Positions 35,340 to 44,720 are shown, counted from the first letter of the stretch. The stretch: DNA of 64,000 nucleotides from Candidatus Poribacteria bacterium (GCA_028820655.1 JAPPIK010000048.1:89082-153081), one strand, 5' to 3'. Notes: generated by a model from the letters alone, not told the origin. Made by a program: numbers and translations.

Positions 35340-36926
35340 ATGTTTCAGCTTTACGACACAACACTTCGAGATGGGAATCAGGGGGAGGGGGTTTCCTTCT
35401 CCGTCGAGGACAAGCTAATCATCATCGAAGCACTAGATCGGCTTGGAGTTCACTATATCGAAGGCGGCTATCCCGGTTCTAATCCGAAGGACATCTCGTT
35501 CTTCAAACAGACAAAGGCGATCAATCTGCAACACGCCGAGGTTGTTCCGTTTGGCAGCACACGCCATCGCGACTACCCTCCGAGCGATGATCCAAATCTA
35601 CAAGCGTTACTGGACGCCGGCACACGCACCGTCACGATCTTCGGCAAGAGTTCGAAGTTGCATAGCACGGATGTTCTACGGGTAACTCCCGAAGCTAACC
35701 TTGACCTCATTGAGAGTTCTGTTGGGTTTCTGACCGAGAATGGACGGAATGTCATCTACGACGCCGAGCATTTCTTTGATGGCTTCAGTGACGATGCAGA
35801 TTACGCGCTTCAAACCCTCAAGGCGGCAGCAGACGCGGGAGCAAGATGTCTCGTGCTCTGCGACACGAACGGTGGGCGGCTGCCCTTAGAAATTCAGAAT
35901 GCCGTCAAGGTGGTGACGGCAGCTATCGATTGCCCCATCGGTATCCATACGCATAACGACGCCGGAATGGCTGTTGCAAACACGGTGCTGGCGGTGCAAG
36001 CCGGCGCCAGCCATGTTCAAGGGACGTTCAACAGTTATGGGGAGCGGTGCGGAAATGCGAACCTCTCCTCGATTATTCCGACGCTAAAGCTCAAACTTGG
36101 GATCGATTGCGTGCATGAAGCGCAACTGAAGCGGATCACGGAGGTCTCGCGGCTCCTCAGCGAATTGGCAAATCTTTCCCACGACGAACGTCAGCCCTAT
36201 GTCGGGCGGTCCGCTTTTGCTCACAAGGGCGGTATGCACATTGACGCCGTCCGAAAGAACAGGCTAACGTTCGAGCATGTCAACCCGGAGTCCGTCGGTA
36301 ACACGCAGCGCATTCTCGTCTCCGATCAGGTGGGTAGAAGTGCGGTAGTCAAAAAGATTGAGAACCGGTATCCCGATCTTGACCGGAGTTCCCCGGAAGT
36401 CTTGGCACTGTTCCAACGCTTGAAAGAGGCTGAAAACGAAGGCTATCAGTACGAAGCGGCGGAAGCGTCATTCGAGTTGCTGACCCGCAAGGTTTTCGAT
36501 GAGTACCGCCCCTTCTTCAATCTGCTCGGATTCCGCGTCAACATTGAGAAGTTCACCGACCACAGCCTGCGTTCCGAGGCGACAATCAAGGTTGAAGCGC
36601 CCAATGGCGAGATCGAACATACCGCCGCCGATGGCGATGGCCCCGTCAACGCGCTTGATAACGCACTCCGAAAAGCTCTAGAGAGTTTCTATCCGGCGCT
36701 AAAAGATGTCCATTTGACCGATTACAAGGTGCGCGTTCTGGACACGCAAGCCGGTACTGCGGCGAAAGTTCGCGTCCTTATTGAGGCGAGCGATGGGATT
36801 GACCATTGGGGCACGGTCGGAGTCTCCGAAAATATCATCCAGGCGAGTTGGGAGGCGTTGACGGATAGTTTGGAGTACAAGCTCTACAAAGATAGGGAGA
36901 AAGAGCGTTCCGAATCGCCCCTATAA
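35340..36926 (+). CDS. cimA: (R)-citramalate synthase
   Basis: 528 residues, as expected for CimA. N-terminal LYDTTLRDGNQGEGVSFSVE and the YIEGGYPGSNPKD signature separate it from 2-isopropylmalate synthase. The metal-binding HxH is in IGIHTHNDAGMAVANTVLA. The C-terminal ~150 residues form the LeuA-type allosteric domain (SEATIKVEAPNGEIEHTAAD). The enzyme condenses acetyl-CoA with pyruvate to citramalate, opening the threonine-independent isoleucine route. It stands alone here; no leu or ilv genes are adjacent. The ATG at 35340 has a weak GGACAGA site, and a MITE-like repeat with promoter-like end lies upstream. Confidence 0.93.
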   Translation: MFQLYDTTLRDGNQGEGVSFSVEDKLIIIEALDRLGVHYIEGGYPGSNPKDISFFKQTKAINLQHAEVVPFGSTRHRDYPPSDDPNLQALLDAGTRTVTIFGKSSKLHSTDVLRVTPEANLDLIESSVGFLTENGRNVIYDAEHFFDGFSDDADYALQTLKAAADAGARCLVLCDTNGGRLPLEIQNAVKVVTAAIDCPIGIHTHNDAGMAVANTVLAVQAGASHVQGTFNSYGERCGNANLSSIIPTLKLKLGIDCVHEAQLKRITEVSRLLSELANLSHDERQPYVGRSAFAHKGGMHIDAVRKNRLTFEHVNPESVGNTQRILVSDQVGRSAVVKKIENRYPDLDRSSPEVLALFQRLKEAENEGYQYEAAEASFELLTRKVFDEYRPFFNLLGFRVNIEKFTDHSLRSEATIKVEAPNGEIEHTAADGDGPVNALDNALRKALESFYPALKDVHLTDYKVRVLDTQAGTAAKVRVLIEASDGIDHWGTVGVSENIIQASWEALTDSLEYKLYKDREKERSESPL

Positions 36927-37019
36927 GCCCGGCTAGCGTTGAAAAGAAGAAATCCCACGTTGTCGCGCTTCTTTTTCAAAACATCGCCGGCTCGTTGATT
37001 GCTAGGGACCCGTTGCCCA

Positions 37020-37853
37020 ATGAGATTCGCTATCTGTAACGAGACGTACGAGGGTTGGGATTTTGGCGCTGCTTGCGCGGATATCGCCGAAAGCGGATAC
37101 GACGGCGTCGAGATTGCGCCGTTTACACTGGCCGACGACCCGACGAAGATCTCCGAGACTCATGCTCAAGAAATCGGTGGCGTTGCAAAGTCATCCGGAC
37201 TTTCCGTGACAGGTATTCATTGGCTGCTGCAGAAGCCGGAAGGGCTGCATTTGACCTGTCCGGACATTGAAGTCCGGAAGCGCACCGGGGAAACGCTCCG
37301 GCATCTGGCACGCATCTGCGCCGCTATGGGCGGCGAGGTCATGGTCTTCGGCAGCCCCAAACAACGGAACGTATTGCCCGGCGAAACGTACGGTGCCGCA
37401 TTTGGACGGGCAGTGGAACTGTTTCGCGAGGTTTGCGATGTTGCGCATCCCTTGGGGGTGACCCTGGCATTGGAACCCCTTGCCGCCGAATATACGAATT
37501 TCATGGTGAACGCGGAGGAGACTGTGCAGGTCATTAAGGCTGTAGATCACCCCGCGTGCCGGCTGCATTTGGATGTGTATGCAATGTGCAGTGAAGAGAA
37601 ACCCATCGATGACATCATCAGCGAGCATCGGGAGTACCTTGCCTATTTTCACGCCAACGATCCCAATCTGCGCGGACCGGGATTCGGCGATGTCGATTTT
37701 ATTCCCATCGCCCGCGCCCTGAAGAAAGTGGGATATGATGGAGTGGTTTCAGTGGAAGTCTTTGACTACGAGCCAGATCCCGAGACAATTGCCCGCGAAA
37801 GCCTGGCGTACCTGAGACGGACATTTCGAGAAGCGGGCGCAATAAAGGAATAA
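37020..37853 (+). CDS. Sugar phosphate isomerase/epimerase family protein (TIM barrel)
   Basis: 277 residues from the ATG at 37020 (MRFAICNETYEGWDF); the TTG at 36999 is a weaker start. Superfamily strands: GYDGVEIAPF, GLSVTGIHWLL, VTLALEPLAAEYTNFM, CRLHLDVYAMCSE, AYFHANDPNLRGPGFGDVDF and YDGVVSVEVFDYEPDPE. The Glu, Asp, His and Glu at strand ends match metal ligation in D-tagatose/psicose 3-epimerase-like proteins. The GDVDF element resembles GxVD in epimerases that bind a C6 ketose. It ends 6 bp before the DUF6807 gene, an operon. Confidence 0.85.
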   Translation: MRFAICNETYEGWDFGAACADIAESGYDGVEIAPFTLADDPTKISETHAQEIGGVAKSSGLSVTGIHWLLQKPEGLHLTCPDIEVRKRTGETLRHLARICAAMGGEVMVFGSPKQRNVLPGETYGAAFGRAVELFREVCDVAHPLGVTLALEPLAAEYTNFMVNAEETVQVIKAVDHPACRLHLDVYAMCSEEKPIDDIISEHREYLAYFHANDPNLRGPGFGDVDFIPIARALKKVGYDGVVSVEVFDYEPDPETIARESLAYLRRTFREAGAIKE

Positions 37854-37859
37854 CAACAC

Positions 37860-39002
37860 ATGACAAAGCCAATCAACCTTCTCGTTAAAGCTGGATCGCA
37901 CGAGAGGCTTCACACACCGGTGAGCATCAAGATATCAGACAATCCTTTAAGCGGACGACTCACGCGAGATGATACGGGGGCCGAGGTTCCGTGTCAAATT
38001 CACAAGGGAGCGTTGTGGTTCGTCATCGACGAGTTGGCGGAAGACAGTGAGATGCGTCTGACCTTCGAACCCGAGGCGAATCGGCTGGATACGAGCCCCG
38101 GGGTCTGTTTCGATAGCCGATTTGCTGATAGCAGGATCGATATAAAAATTAAGGATCAGGAGTTCACGAGTTACGAATACGGTACCAAGTTTCCGCGCCC
38201 ATACTTCTATCCTTTTCTCGGACCCGATCAGAAAATGATTACTCGGAACTATCCCATGACGGAGGTGGAAGGCGAAACGACTGACCACTTCCATCATCGT
38301 TCCGTGTGGGTGGCGTTTGGCGACGTGAATGGGACGGACAATTGGATCGAAGAGGGTGAGCACGGCTGGCAGAAGCACTGCCAGATGATCTACGTGGTCG
38401 ATGGGCCGGTTCTCGGAGAATTTCAGCACCATCTGGAGTGGGAGGATCATGACCATCGCTGCGTGATGAAAGAGACACGAACAGCCAGTTTCTACGCGAC
38501 CCCGGACACGGCGCGCCTGATGGATTTGACCGTAACGTTAAAGGCGCAAGATGGCGATGTCCGACTGGGCGATACAAAAGAGGGGGCATTTTGCAGCGTC
38601 CGTGTCGCAACGTCAATGGACGCGAACAAGGGCGGTCGGATTGAAAACAGCGTGGGAGGAGTCGGCGAGTCTGAATGTTGGGGAAGGCCCGCTCATTGGT
38701 GCGATTATTCAGGTCCCGTTGAAGGGCAGGAGATGGGCATCGCAATCTTTGATCATCCGATGAACCTGCGGCATCCAACCTGTTGGCACGTACGCGATTA
38801 CGGTTTGATGACGGCTAATCCGTTTGGTTACGCGACCTACCGAAGCAGTCTTCTCAAAGACGGGACGCACACGATTGCTGACGGTACTACATTGACCTTC
38901 CGCTACCGCCTATGCGTGCATCGCCACGACGCGCGCGGAGGCAAAGTCAACGATCGGTACCATGACTATGTTAACCCGCCTGCTGTGGAAATCGGTGCGT
39001 GA
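37860..39002 (+). CDS. PmoA-like DUF6807 family protein
   Basis: 380 residues. The HFHHRSVWVAFGDVNGTDNW segment, then MTANPFGYATYRSSLL near the C-terminus, are the landmarks I associate with DUF6807, a family often named PmoA-like. The many His and Asp residues in HFHHR, HHLEWEDHDHR and HWCDYSG suggest a metal or carbohydrate site. Members sit next to sugar isomerases and Gfo/Idh dehydrogenases in polysaccharide-rich genomes; biochemistry is not established. No signal peptide. The ATG has AAGGA 10 nt upstream, within the end of the isomerase gene. Confidence 0.8.
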   Translation: MTKPINLLVKAGSHERLHTPVSIKISDNPLSGRLTRDDTGAEVPCQIHKGALWFVIDELAEDSEMRLTFEPEANRLDTSPGVCFDSRFADSRIDIKIKDQEFTSYEYGTKFPRPYFYPFLGPDQKMITRNYPMTEVEGETTDHFHHRSVWVAFGDVNGTDNWIEEGEHGWQKHCQMIYVVDGPVLGEFQHHLEWEDHDHRCVMKETRTASFYATPDTARLMDLTVTLKAQDGDVRLGDTKEGAFCSVRVATSMDANKGGRIENSVGGVGESECWGRPAHWCDYSGPVEGQEMGIAIFDHPMNLRHPTCWHVRDYGLMTANPFGYATYRSSLLKDGTHTIADGTTLTFRYRLCVHRHDARGGKVNDRYHDYVNPPAVEIGA

Positions 39003-39034
39003 AAAATGGTCCAGGCTGCGTTTCGGCGGTACGC

Positions 39035-40729
39035 CTAACAGGATGCCTCAACCGTTCGTTTGATGTCACTCCCAGTGCTGCCCGAGATGTAAAGTTCGCC
39101 TAGTATCTGTGTGTCTGTACCGGATTCTTGCGGTGCCGAAACAAACCATTCGACAATTTGACTCCCCGTCACCGCAGCCAAGTGTCCCAACTCTTGAGAC
39201 TCGGCGGCGGATAGCATCGTTACGCCGTGAGCTGGAGTGAACCGCGCGGCAACGGGACGCAATCGGCGAAGAGACTTGCCCTTGTTCGTCAGATGCGTCG
39301 GCAAGTCGCCGCGATTCGCGACACGCATCCGTATTCTGTACACGCTGTCGTCGAACCGTTGAATGTCGAAATCTTCAACGACAACCCATGGATGCTTGCT
39401 CGCATGCGCAATCGTGAACTGGTACGCCGCTTCAAGGGTTGGAGGGAGTTCTCGAAGCAACGGATTGTCGAGCACCGTGTAGAGGAACCCACCAATTTCA
39501 ACGTTCCCAAGTTGCGGATGCTCGTAGGGTTGCCACGGTTCGAAAAGCGGATGACGATGTCCGCCTCTATCCCACCACTGCATCAGTCGCCGCATCCATC
39601 CCTCTTCGTCCGCCCGGCTTGTCCATGATAGATAGTTCTCCGTGGTTAGTCCGGCTGCGTTCATAACGGTACCTAGTTCAATCTCTACCGTGAGAAGGCC
39701 GAGATGCTGGTACGTAAAGTCGAGCGAGTGCCCGCCCTTGCCGCGATCGCGGCGTCCCGCCCAATGCATTTTTACCAGCGGAAGCGCCGGGAAACCGGTG
39801 AACTGCGCGCCGAGTTGCGCCAACTCCTCCAGAGCGATCTCATCATCGGCATCGAGTTCATCGCTAGAAACACTCGCGGGGGGACGGATAATCGAGGGAT
39901 GGCCGCAGTGGTAACCAACCATGCCAAATATTTTCGGATAGCGGTGCAGGAACTCCACGAATTGCCGCATCGCCAGTTCACTGAACGGGAAGTCGCCCGC
40001 GCCCTGCTGTTCGCTCTCCGGACGCCAGCCGTAAGACCAATTTCTGTTCCAGTCGAAACTCTTGCCGGCGGTGAGGTCGGGACGGTGTGTCAGGAAGGCA
40101 TCAAACCCGGCTACTCGTATCCGGTCAACGCCGTCCCAGTCATGAATGTAGCCCTCGGGAAAGGTTCGGTAATACGGGCCCGGCGAATCAGATCTTCTTT
40201 GAACGAGAAGTCGCAGGTCGGCGGAATCGGCGACGAATTCACCGTCGGGATGTTCTTGCCGTATGGTAAGGATTTGTCCGTTGTCGTTTATATCTTCGGG
40301 ATAGACAGTGTTGGAATCGCGGTTGCAGAAGTCTGTTCGACTGCGAATGCGGGTCGATGTCCTCAAACAGAATTCTGAACTATCGGGCGATAGCCTCGGT
40401 AGGATAAAAAACGTAACGCGATTGAGTAGTCCGTGATGGGCGCGGTTTTCGAGGAGTCGTTTGGCAATGTTTAAGGCGGCGTGGGCGGAGGCAAGCTCAT
40501 GAGCATGAATTCCGGCGTGGATTACATATCCCGGTCGCTCTTCCGGCCTTCCCGAAGTGAAGTCGGTTAGGGTAAGGAGGTGAATATCCCTTCCTTCCAA
40601 CGACTGTCCGATGGATCCGACTCGGCACAGGTCGGGAAAGGCATTCGCCAGCGCCCGCAAAAAGCCGTCAATCTCTTCGTAACTGTAGAAGTGTTCGAAT
40701 TGAACGTCCGGTGCGGCTGACTCGTTCAT
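39035..40729 (-). CDS. M14-family zinc carboxypeptidase-like protein
   Basis: 564 residues from the ATG at 40729 (an upstream GTG at 40735 is in frame). Zinc ligands appear as the HxxE in HAGIHAHELASAHAA and a later His in MVGYHCGHPS. The catalytic Glu probably lies in TVEIELGTVMN. It is missing an obvious signal peptide, unlike many M14 enzymes, so may act in the cytoplasm. The long C-terminal region (YRIRMRVANRGDLPTHL) is a beta-rich accessory domain. It converges with the DUF6807 gene. Confidence 0.82.
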   Translation of the reverse strand: MNESAAPDVQFEHFYSYEEIDGFLRALANAFPDLCRVGSIGQSLEGRDIHLLTLTDFTSGRPEERPGYVIHAGIHAHELASAHAALNIAKRLLENRAHHGLLNRVTFFILPRLSPDSSEFCLRTSTRIRSRTDFCNRDSNTVYPEDINDNGQILTIRQEHPDGEFVADSADLRLLVQRRSDSPGPYYRTFPEGYIHDWDGVDRIRVAGFDAFLTHRPDLTAGKSFDWNRNWSYGWRPESEQQGAGDFPFSELAMRQFVEFLHRYPKIFGMVGYHCGHPSIIRPPASVSSDELDADDEIALEELAQLGAQFTGFPALPLVKMHWAGRRDRGKGGHSLDFTYQHLGLLTVEIELGTVMNAAGLTTENYLSWTSRADEEGWMRRLMQWWDRGGHRHPLFEPWQPYEHPQLGNVEIGGFLYTVLDNPLLRELPPTLEAAYQFTIAHASKHPWVVVEDFDIQRFDDSVYRIRMRVANRGDLPTHLTNKGKSLRRLRPVAARFTPAHGVTMLSAAESQELGHLAAVTGSQIVEWFVSAPQESGTDTQILGELYISGSTGSDIKRTVEASC

Positions 40730-40852
40730 TTTCACGCGACTTCCAATCTTGAGGAACCTCTTCCGGGAGATAACATGGTGCTTTGTTTCCGAGCGTCGGT
40801 CTGAAGTGATGTCGAAATAGCAGCCAGCGGCAGCACCAAATGAGATCGTCGT

Positions 40853-41650
40853 CTATCTAGCGCCGCACGCTTGTAGGCACGCCTGCATGTGTCCTCTGGA
40901 CTCGGCGGCGATGGCGCCGCATTGCGTAGGGTCGTAATCTGTCGCGCCAATCACTTCCAAATTGAGGGGTCCCGTATAGTTGTTTTCGTGCAACACCCGG
41001 ATATAGCCGACCAAATCTATGTCGCCTCTGCCATTTGCCTGCATTTCCGGCTTTCCGGGTCCCGGTTCACGTCCTTTACAGTCGCGAATATGTACGTGCT
41101 TGACGCGTGAGATGACGGCGGCTATGGCTTCTACCGGATTTTCGCCGGCACGATGAATGTGCGACGGGTCCATATCAATACCGAAAGCGGGGGAAGAAAT
41201 CTCCTCCATCGCCCGGAGAGTGGTCGGCGTATTGTAAATGCTCCCGCCTACGTGCGCTTTCACGCACAAGGTCACGCCGTAACGTTCCGCCATCTGTGCC
41301 AAATTGCCTAGTGAGTCGATAACTTTGTGCCAAGATTCCTCGTCATCGGATGTGCCGCCCGGTCCGCAGTTCACGATGGGAATACCGATTTCGACGCTCG
41401 CTTGAAAGGCTTGCTCCATGATGTCGGCGTCTTGGGATGGTTGTTCCATCGCCAACAGTTCTAGTCCATAATCCTTCGACAACCGCTTAATCTCCGGTGC
41501 GAGTTCGCGCCAGCGACTGAGGACGAGGTGTTCGCTCATGCCATCGATGGCTGACATCTCGATGCCGTCGTATCCGGCCATGGCGACATACTTGAAGGCG
41601 GTTTCCATGTTATGGCCGCCGAATAGGACGGAATTTGCTCCTAATTTCAT
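40853..41650 (-). CDS. Sugar phosphate isomerase/epimerase family protein (TIM barrel)
   Basis: 265 residues. Strand motifs GYDGIEMSAID, LELLAMEQPSQD, VTLCVKAHVGGSIY, FGIDMDPSHIHRAG, HVHIRDCKGREPGPGKPEMQ and YTGPLNLEVIGATDY match the xylose-isomerase-like superfamily. The Glu normally beginning the metal site at the VTLxxE strand is Lys in LCVKAHVGG, so the metal site may be altered. The fourth family member in the window, it is on the minus strand with a Gfo/Idh gene 216 bp upstream. Confidence 0.83.
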   Translation of the reverse strand: MKLGANSVLFGGHNMETAFKYVAMAGYDGIEMSAIDGMSEHLVLSRWRELAPEIKRLSKDYGLELLAMEQPSQDADIMEQAFQASVEIGIPIVNCGPGGTSDDEESWHKVIDSLGNLAQMAERYGVTLCVKAHVGGSIYNTPTTLRAMEEISSPAFGIDMDPSHIHRAGENPVEAIAAVISRVKHVHIRDCKGREPGPGKPEMQANGRGDIDLVGYIRVLHENNYTGPLNLEVIGATDYDPTQCGAIAAESRGHMQACLQACGAR

Positions 41651-41764
41651 CTATCTCATTCCTTGAATACAGTGTTCAGTGATTAGTGGTCAGTGTAGGT
41701 CCTGTTGACACTTATCAGGTATGCATCTGTAATTCGCTGGTATTCACCGACTCGTAGGGGCTGG

Positions 41765-41799
41765 GATCAGCGACTGAATAAGGAGTGCGATAGAGATCC
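41765..41799 (+). repeat. AGCGAG dispersed mini-repeat, copy in the isomerase/Gfo-Idh gap
   Basis: GATCAGCGACTGAATAAGGA, then GTGCGATAGAGATCC. Confidence 0.75.
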
Positions 41800-41866
41800 T
41801 CCGGCCATTAGCCAACACGGGTCGAGAGACCCAACCCCACTCGTCACTCTCCACTAATCACAGTAT

Positions 41867-42985
41867 TTAACTGGGGTGCGCGTGTTGAGGGGGCATCGGC
41901 TGCGGGCGCACGAGTATTCCGCCCTGTTCATAGGATTCCATTGCCGCCCAAGTGTATTCCAAGGCTGCCAGCGCGTCTCTCCCGGAAGCCCTGAGTTCTG
42001 ATTTGGGGACGTTGTTGGCGATGTCTTCCAAAAACGCGTGGATTCTGCGCGGGAAGGTCTCACCGAAATCGGTTATCCCGGACTCAATGACGACGGGCCC
42101 CGACGATGTTCCTACGTCCAGATCTTCAGGCTTCGCGGCGTCTTCTCCGCCGGGCGCCCGCCAGAACGTTATCTTTTCAATGCAGTTTTCAACGCAGAAA
42201 GTCCCTCGTGTTCCTGCAACTTCGAGACTCCACCAGCCCCCTAATCCGAAGGTGGCGTCTCCGCGTTGGCTCAGGAGATAACCGATGCAGTCGTTGGCGA
42301 ATCGGACATGTATACCGTTAATGGATAACATGACATCGCCGGCGCTCTTGCGAAAACTAGGGCGTGTCACGAAGGCTTGTACGTGCGTCACATCGCCGCA
42401 AAAGTGCCGCATGACGCTGAACGGGTGAGAGAGGAAGGCTTTCATGTGGAAGTATGGAAAACCCTTGATTCTTGACGAATCTTGAGGCTGGTATGTTCGC
42501 TCTCCGCCCGCGAACCCCATTTTATGAAGGCAATAGACGAGTTCGCCGACTTCACCGTCTTCGATATACTGTCTCGCGTGATCGGCAGGTGGAGTAAAAT
42601 GGTGATTCAGATTACAGCCGAAGTAAAGATTATTTTCTTCGGCTTTAGCGACCATTTCCCGCGCTTCGCGAATATCATTCGAAAGCGGTTTCTCAACCAG
42701 CACGTGCTTCCCCGCCTCCAAAGCCTGCATGGTGGGTTCATAGTGCCAACTCCCGTTCTCGTTCCCTCCGGTACTGACATCGACAATATCCAAATCAGGC
42801 TGGTCGTCGAGCATGTCTTCGAGGCTGTAGTATGCCTTCACGCGGAACTGTTCGGCGAGGGTGTCGGCACGCTCCTTCGCCAGATCGCATACGGCTACGA
42901 GGTCTGCCAATTCATCGTTTGCATAGCAGCGTGTATGCGTGGTTCCAATTCCGCTTAGACCGACGACACCGACTTTCAGTGCCAT
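41867..42985 (-). CDS. Gfo/Idh/MocA-family NAD(P)-dependent oxidoreductase
   Basis: 372 residues. The Rossmann motif VGVVGLSGIGTTHTRCYAND is followed by the family EKPLSND signature (HVLVEKPLSNDIREA), which holds the catalytic Lys. The C-terminal alpha/beta domain contains YQPQDSSRIKGFPYFHMKAF. Members oxidise or reduce sugars, inositols and their derivatives. The ATG at 42985 follows AAGGAGG. It probably acts with the isomerase downstream on the same strand. Confidence 0.9.
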   Translation of the reverse strand: MALKVGVVGLSGIGTTHTRCYANDELADLVAVCDLAKERADTLAEQFRVKAYYSLEDMLDDQPDLDIVDVSTGGNENGSWHYEPTMQALEAGKHVLVEKPLSNDIREAREMVAKAEENNLYFGCNLNHHFTPPADHARQYIEDGEVGELVYCLHKMGFAGGERTYQPQDSSRIKGFPYFHMKAFLSHPFSVMRHFCGDVTHVQAFVTRPSFRKSAGDVMLSINGIHVRFANDCIGYLLSQRGDATFGLGGWWSLEVAGTRGTFCVENCIEKITFWRAPGGEDAAKPEDLDVGTSSGPVVIESGITDFGETFPRRIHAFLEDIANNVPKSELRASGRDALAALEYTWAAMESYEQGGILVRPQPMPPQHAHPS

Positions 42986-43091
42986 GTGATTCCTCCTTAG
43001 AAACAGTGGTCGGTTTAACTAATCGCTGAGCCTTGGTAAACCTACCATGAACAGAGACTTCTGATATACCAGCGTGCACCGGATTCTGCTA

Positions 43092-43817
43092 CTACAAACC
43101 TTCGTCGTAGCCGTTTTCTCGCATGGCGTCCGCCAAAAACTCAAAGGAATACGGTCCCGGGTCTTTTTTCCAGCGTCCAACCGCATCGGGACGCACAATA
43201 ATGCGTGCGAGCGGGATACCCAAGAAATCCTCAAGCCGTGAAAGCGTTTCCTCTTGCCGCAACACGAAGTCTTCGAAGCGAATGAGAACATAGTGCTTCG
43301 GCTTGGGCGTCGATTGCATTATTTGGTATTGGTACAGCCACGAAATTGCCCGGCGTTCGCGAACGTCATCCGTCAACGGACCTTTAATACCGAAACGCCG
43401 CAAGTCGTCGGTGCCGTGGCCGCTAAGGATACAGTCCCTAGGATCGCGAATCCAATGAATATACTTGAGATCGGGAAACATGCGAAGGATCCACGGGTAA
43501 ACCAACGTCGTCTCCGGTATTTTCCAGCCTCGGTGTTTGGACTCGTTCGACAGGACATCCTCCAAATAGCTGTTTATCAACGCTTTAAACTTCTCATCAA
43601 TCTTCATCGTGTGAAGCGGCGAAAAATCCCAAGACAAACCGCCATTCCACTTGACGTATTTTGCCAAGACACGGCAAGCATCGTACATGGCTTCGGGAGG
43701 AATCTTGTCGCCTGAAGAATTCAGCGTCCTACCCATGAACACGCCGCTGGCATATAACGTATGTGAAATTGCGCGTGTGCCGGAGTGGCCGCGTCCAATA
43801 ACTGTGACTGTGGACAC
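43092..43817 (-). CDS. Sulfotransferase family protein
   Basis: 241 residues. The 5' phosphosulfate-binding loop is near the N-terminus (VIGRGHSGTRAISHTL), in the GxGxSGTR form of small bacterial sulfotransferases. A 3' phosphate element is suggested by YIHWIRDPRDCILSG. The reaction would transfer sulfuryl from PAPS to a hydroxyl group; acceptor unknown. The start is GTG at 43817 with GGAG 7 nt upstream. Confidence 0.85.
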   Translation of the reverse strand: MSTVTVIGRGHSGTRAISHTLYASGVFMGRTLNSSGDKIPPEAMYDACRVLAKYVKWNGGLSWDFSPLHTMKIDEKFKALINSYLEDVLSNESKHRGWKIPETTLVYPWILRMFPDLKYIHWIRDPRDCILSGHGTDDLRRFGIKGPLTDDVRERRAISWLYQYQIMQSTPKPKHYVLIRFEDFVLRQEETLSRLEDFLGIPLARIIVRPDAVGRWKKDPGPYSFEFLADAMRENGYDEGL

Positions 43818-43936
43818 CTATAGACTCCAGAGTTCATTCAAGAATCCGCAGGCCTGTCAGGCTGACGCTTAAACGAGACGACAGTGCGCATCCGATTGTT
43901 ATTAGAGTCATCCGGGACATTTTCTTCCTCAACGGT

Positions 43937-44344
43937 TCAATCTCCCTCGCTTCTTACAAGCCTTTCGGCCCAAGCAACCACCGATTCTGCCAAGCGCACC
44001 GCCTCTTGATATTCATCTTGGGTGACAGGTTCAAAAGGACCGGGGTATTGGGTTTCGGAGGCGTACTTTGTCAGTATAGCTGCGTCTCTGATGGCCGGAA
44101 TTATTGTTACACCGTTGTCTTCGAGTCCTTTCCCCAATGTCTCAAGATCGTGAGTGTAGCGGAAGGACAGTTCTCTATGCTGGTACACTGCCTTGATTGC
44201 TTTCTCCGCTGCCTGCTGAGCGTCGAAACATAAGTCCTCCCAGAAAGACTCTTCCGGTTTGGTCTGTTTGGCCAAAGCTAGGTGTCCCCGTGCGCGAGCC
44301 AGCCAATCCTGTGCTCCTCCCCGGGTAGAATTATCGTGGGGCAA
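43937..44344 (-). CDS. HEPN-domain protein (pair with nucleotidyltransferase)
   Basis: 135 residues of HEPN type: WLARARGHLALAKQ, then CFDAQQAAEKAIKAVYQHRE, then YTHDLETLGKGLED, and the ASETQYPGPF loop. This is the partner of minimal nucleotidyltransferases. The exact Rx4-6H ribonuclease motif is not obvious (RELSFRYTH, seven residues between R and H), so toxicity is uncertain. It starts with TTG at 44344, inside the 3' end of the nucleotidyltransferase gene (14-bp overlap), with GGGAG 7 nt upstream. Confidence 0.85.
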   Translation of the reverse strand: MPHDNSTRGGAQDWLARARGHLALAKQTKPEESFWEDLCFDAQQAAEKAIKAVYQHRELSFRYTHDLETLGKGLEDNGVTIIPAIRDAAILTKYASETQYPGPFEPVTQDEYQEAVRLAESVVAWAERLVRSEGD

Positions 44345-44654
44345 GATAAAGCTCCCTTCCCTCTTCCAACGCGTTCTTGATAATCATGTAGGGGTTAGAA
44401 CCATATTGCACCACATCGCTTTCAGTTACAACGACGATGTCCTTCGCAAAACCAAATCCCCACATCCGCCGGTAAATGTCCTGTGCTGTCTTGCGTCGGT
44501 GAATGCCGTTTGGCATGACCACTAGCACATCAAGATCGCTGTGCGGTCCCATCTCGCCGCGTGCCGCCGAACCGAACAGAATTATGCGTAACGGAATTAC
44601 GATTTCGACGATGCGCCGCACCAAATCGTCAATGACTTTCGGATCAGGTTCCAT
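44331..44654 (-). CDS. Minimal nucleotidyltransferase (MNT)
   Basis: 107 residues. The active-site pattern GSAARGEMGPHSDLDVLVV matches GSx(10)DxD of pol-beta-like nucleotidyltransferases and keeps all acidic metal ligands. In HEPN/MNT modules the MNT is an antitoxin that can AMPylate its HEPN partner, or acts as a DNA-damage-independent stabilisation module. The ATG at 44654 follows AAGGGAAG. It is upstream of and overlaps the HEPN gene. Confidence 0.87.
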   Translation of the reverse strand: MEPDPKVIDDLVRRIVEIVIPLRIILFGSAARGEMGPHSDLDVLVVMPNGIHRRKTAQDIYRRMWGFGFAKDIVVVTESDVVQYGSNPYMIIKNALEEGRELYLAPR

Positions 44655-44695
44655 TTTTCTTCCCTTGAAATGCGCCGTAGTGTCCCGAATACGCG

Positions 44696-44720
44696 ATCGC
44701 GATCAGGAAATCGCTCCTAC
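44696..44720 (-). repeat. GTAGGAGCGAT motif, copy 2
   Basis: Reverse complement reads GTAGGAGCGATTTCCTGATC, then GCGAT; related to 30810-30834. It lies between the MNT and sulfatase-like genes. Confidence 0.5.
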
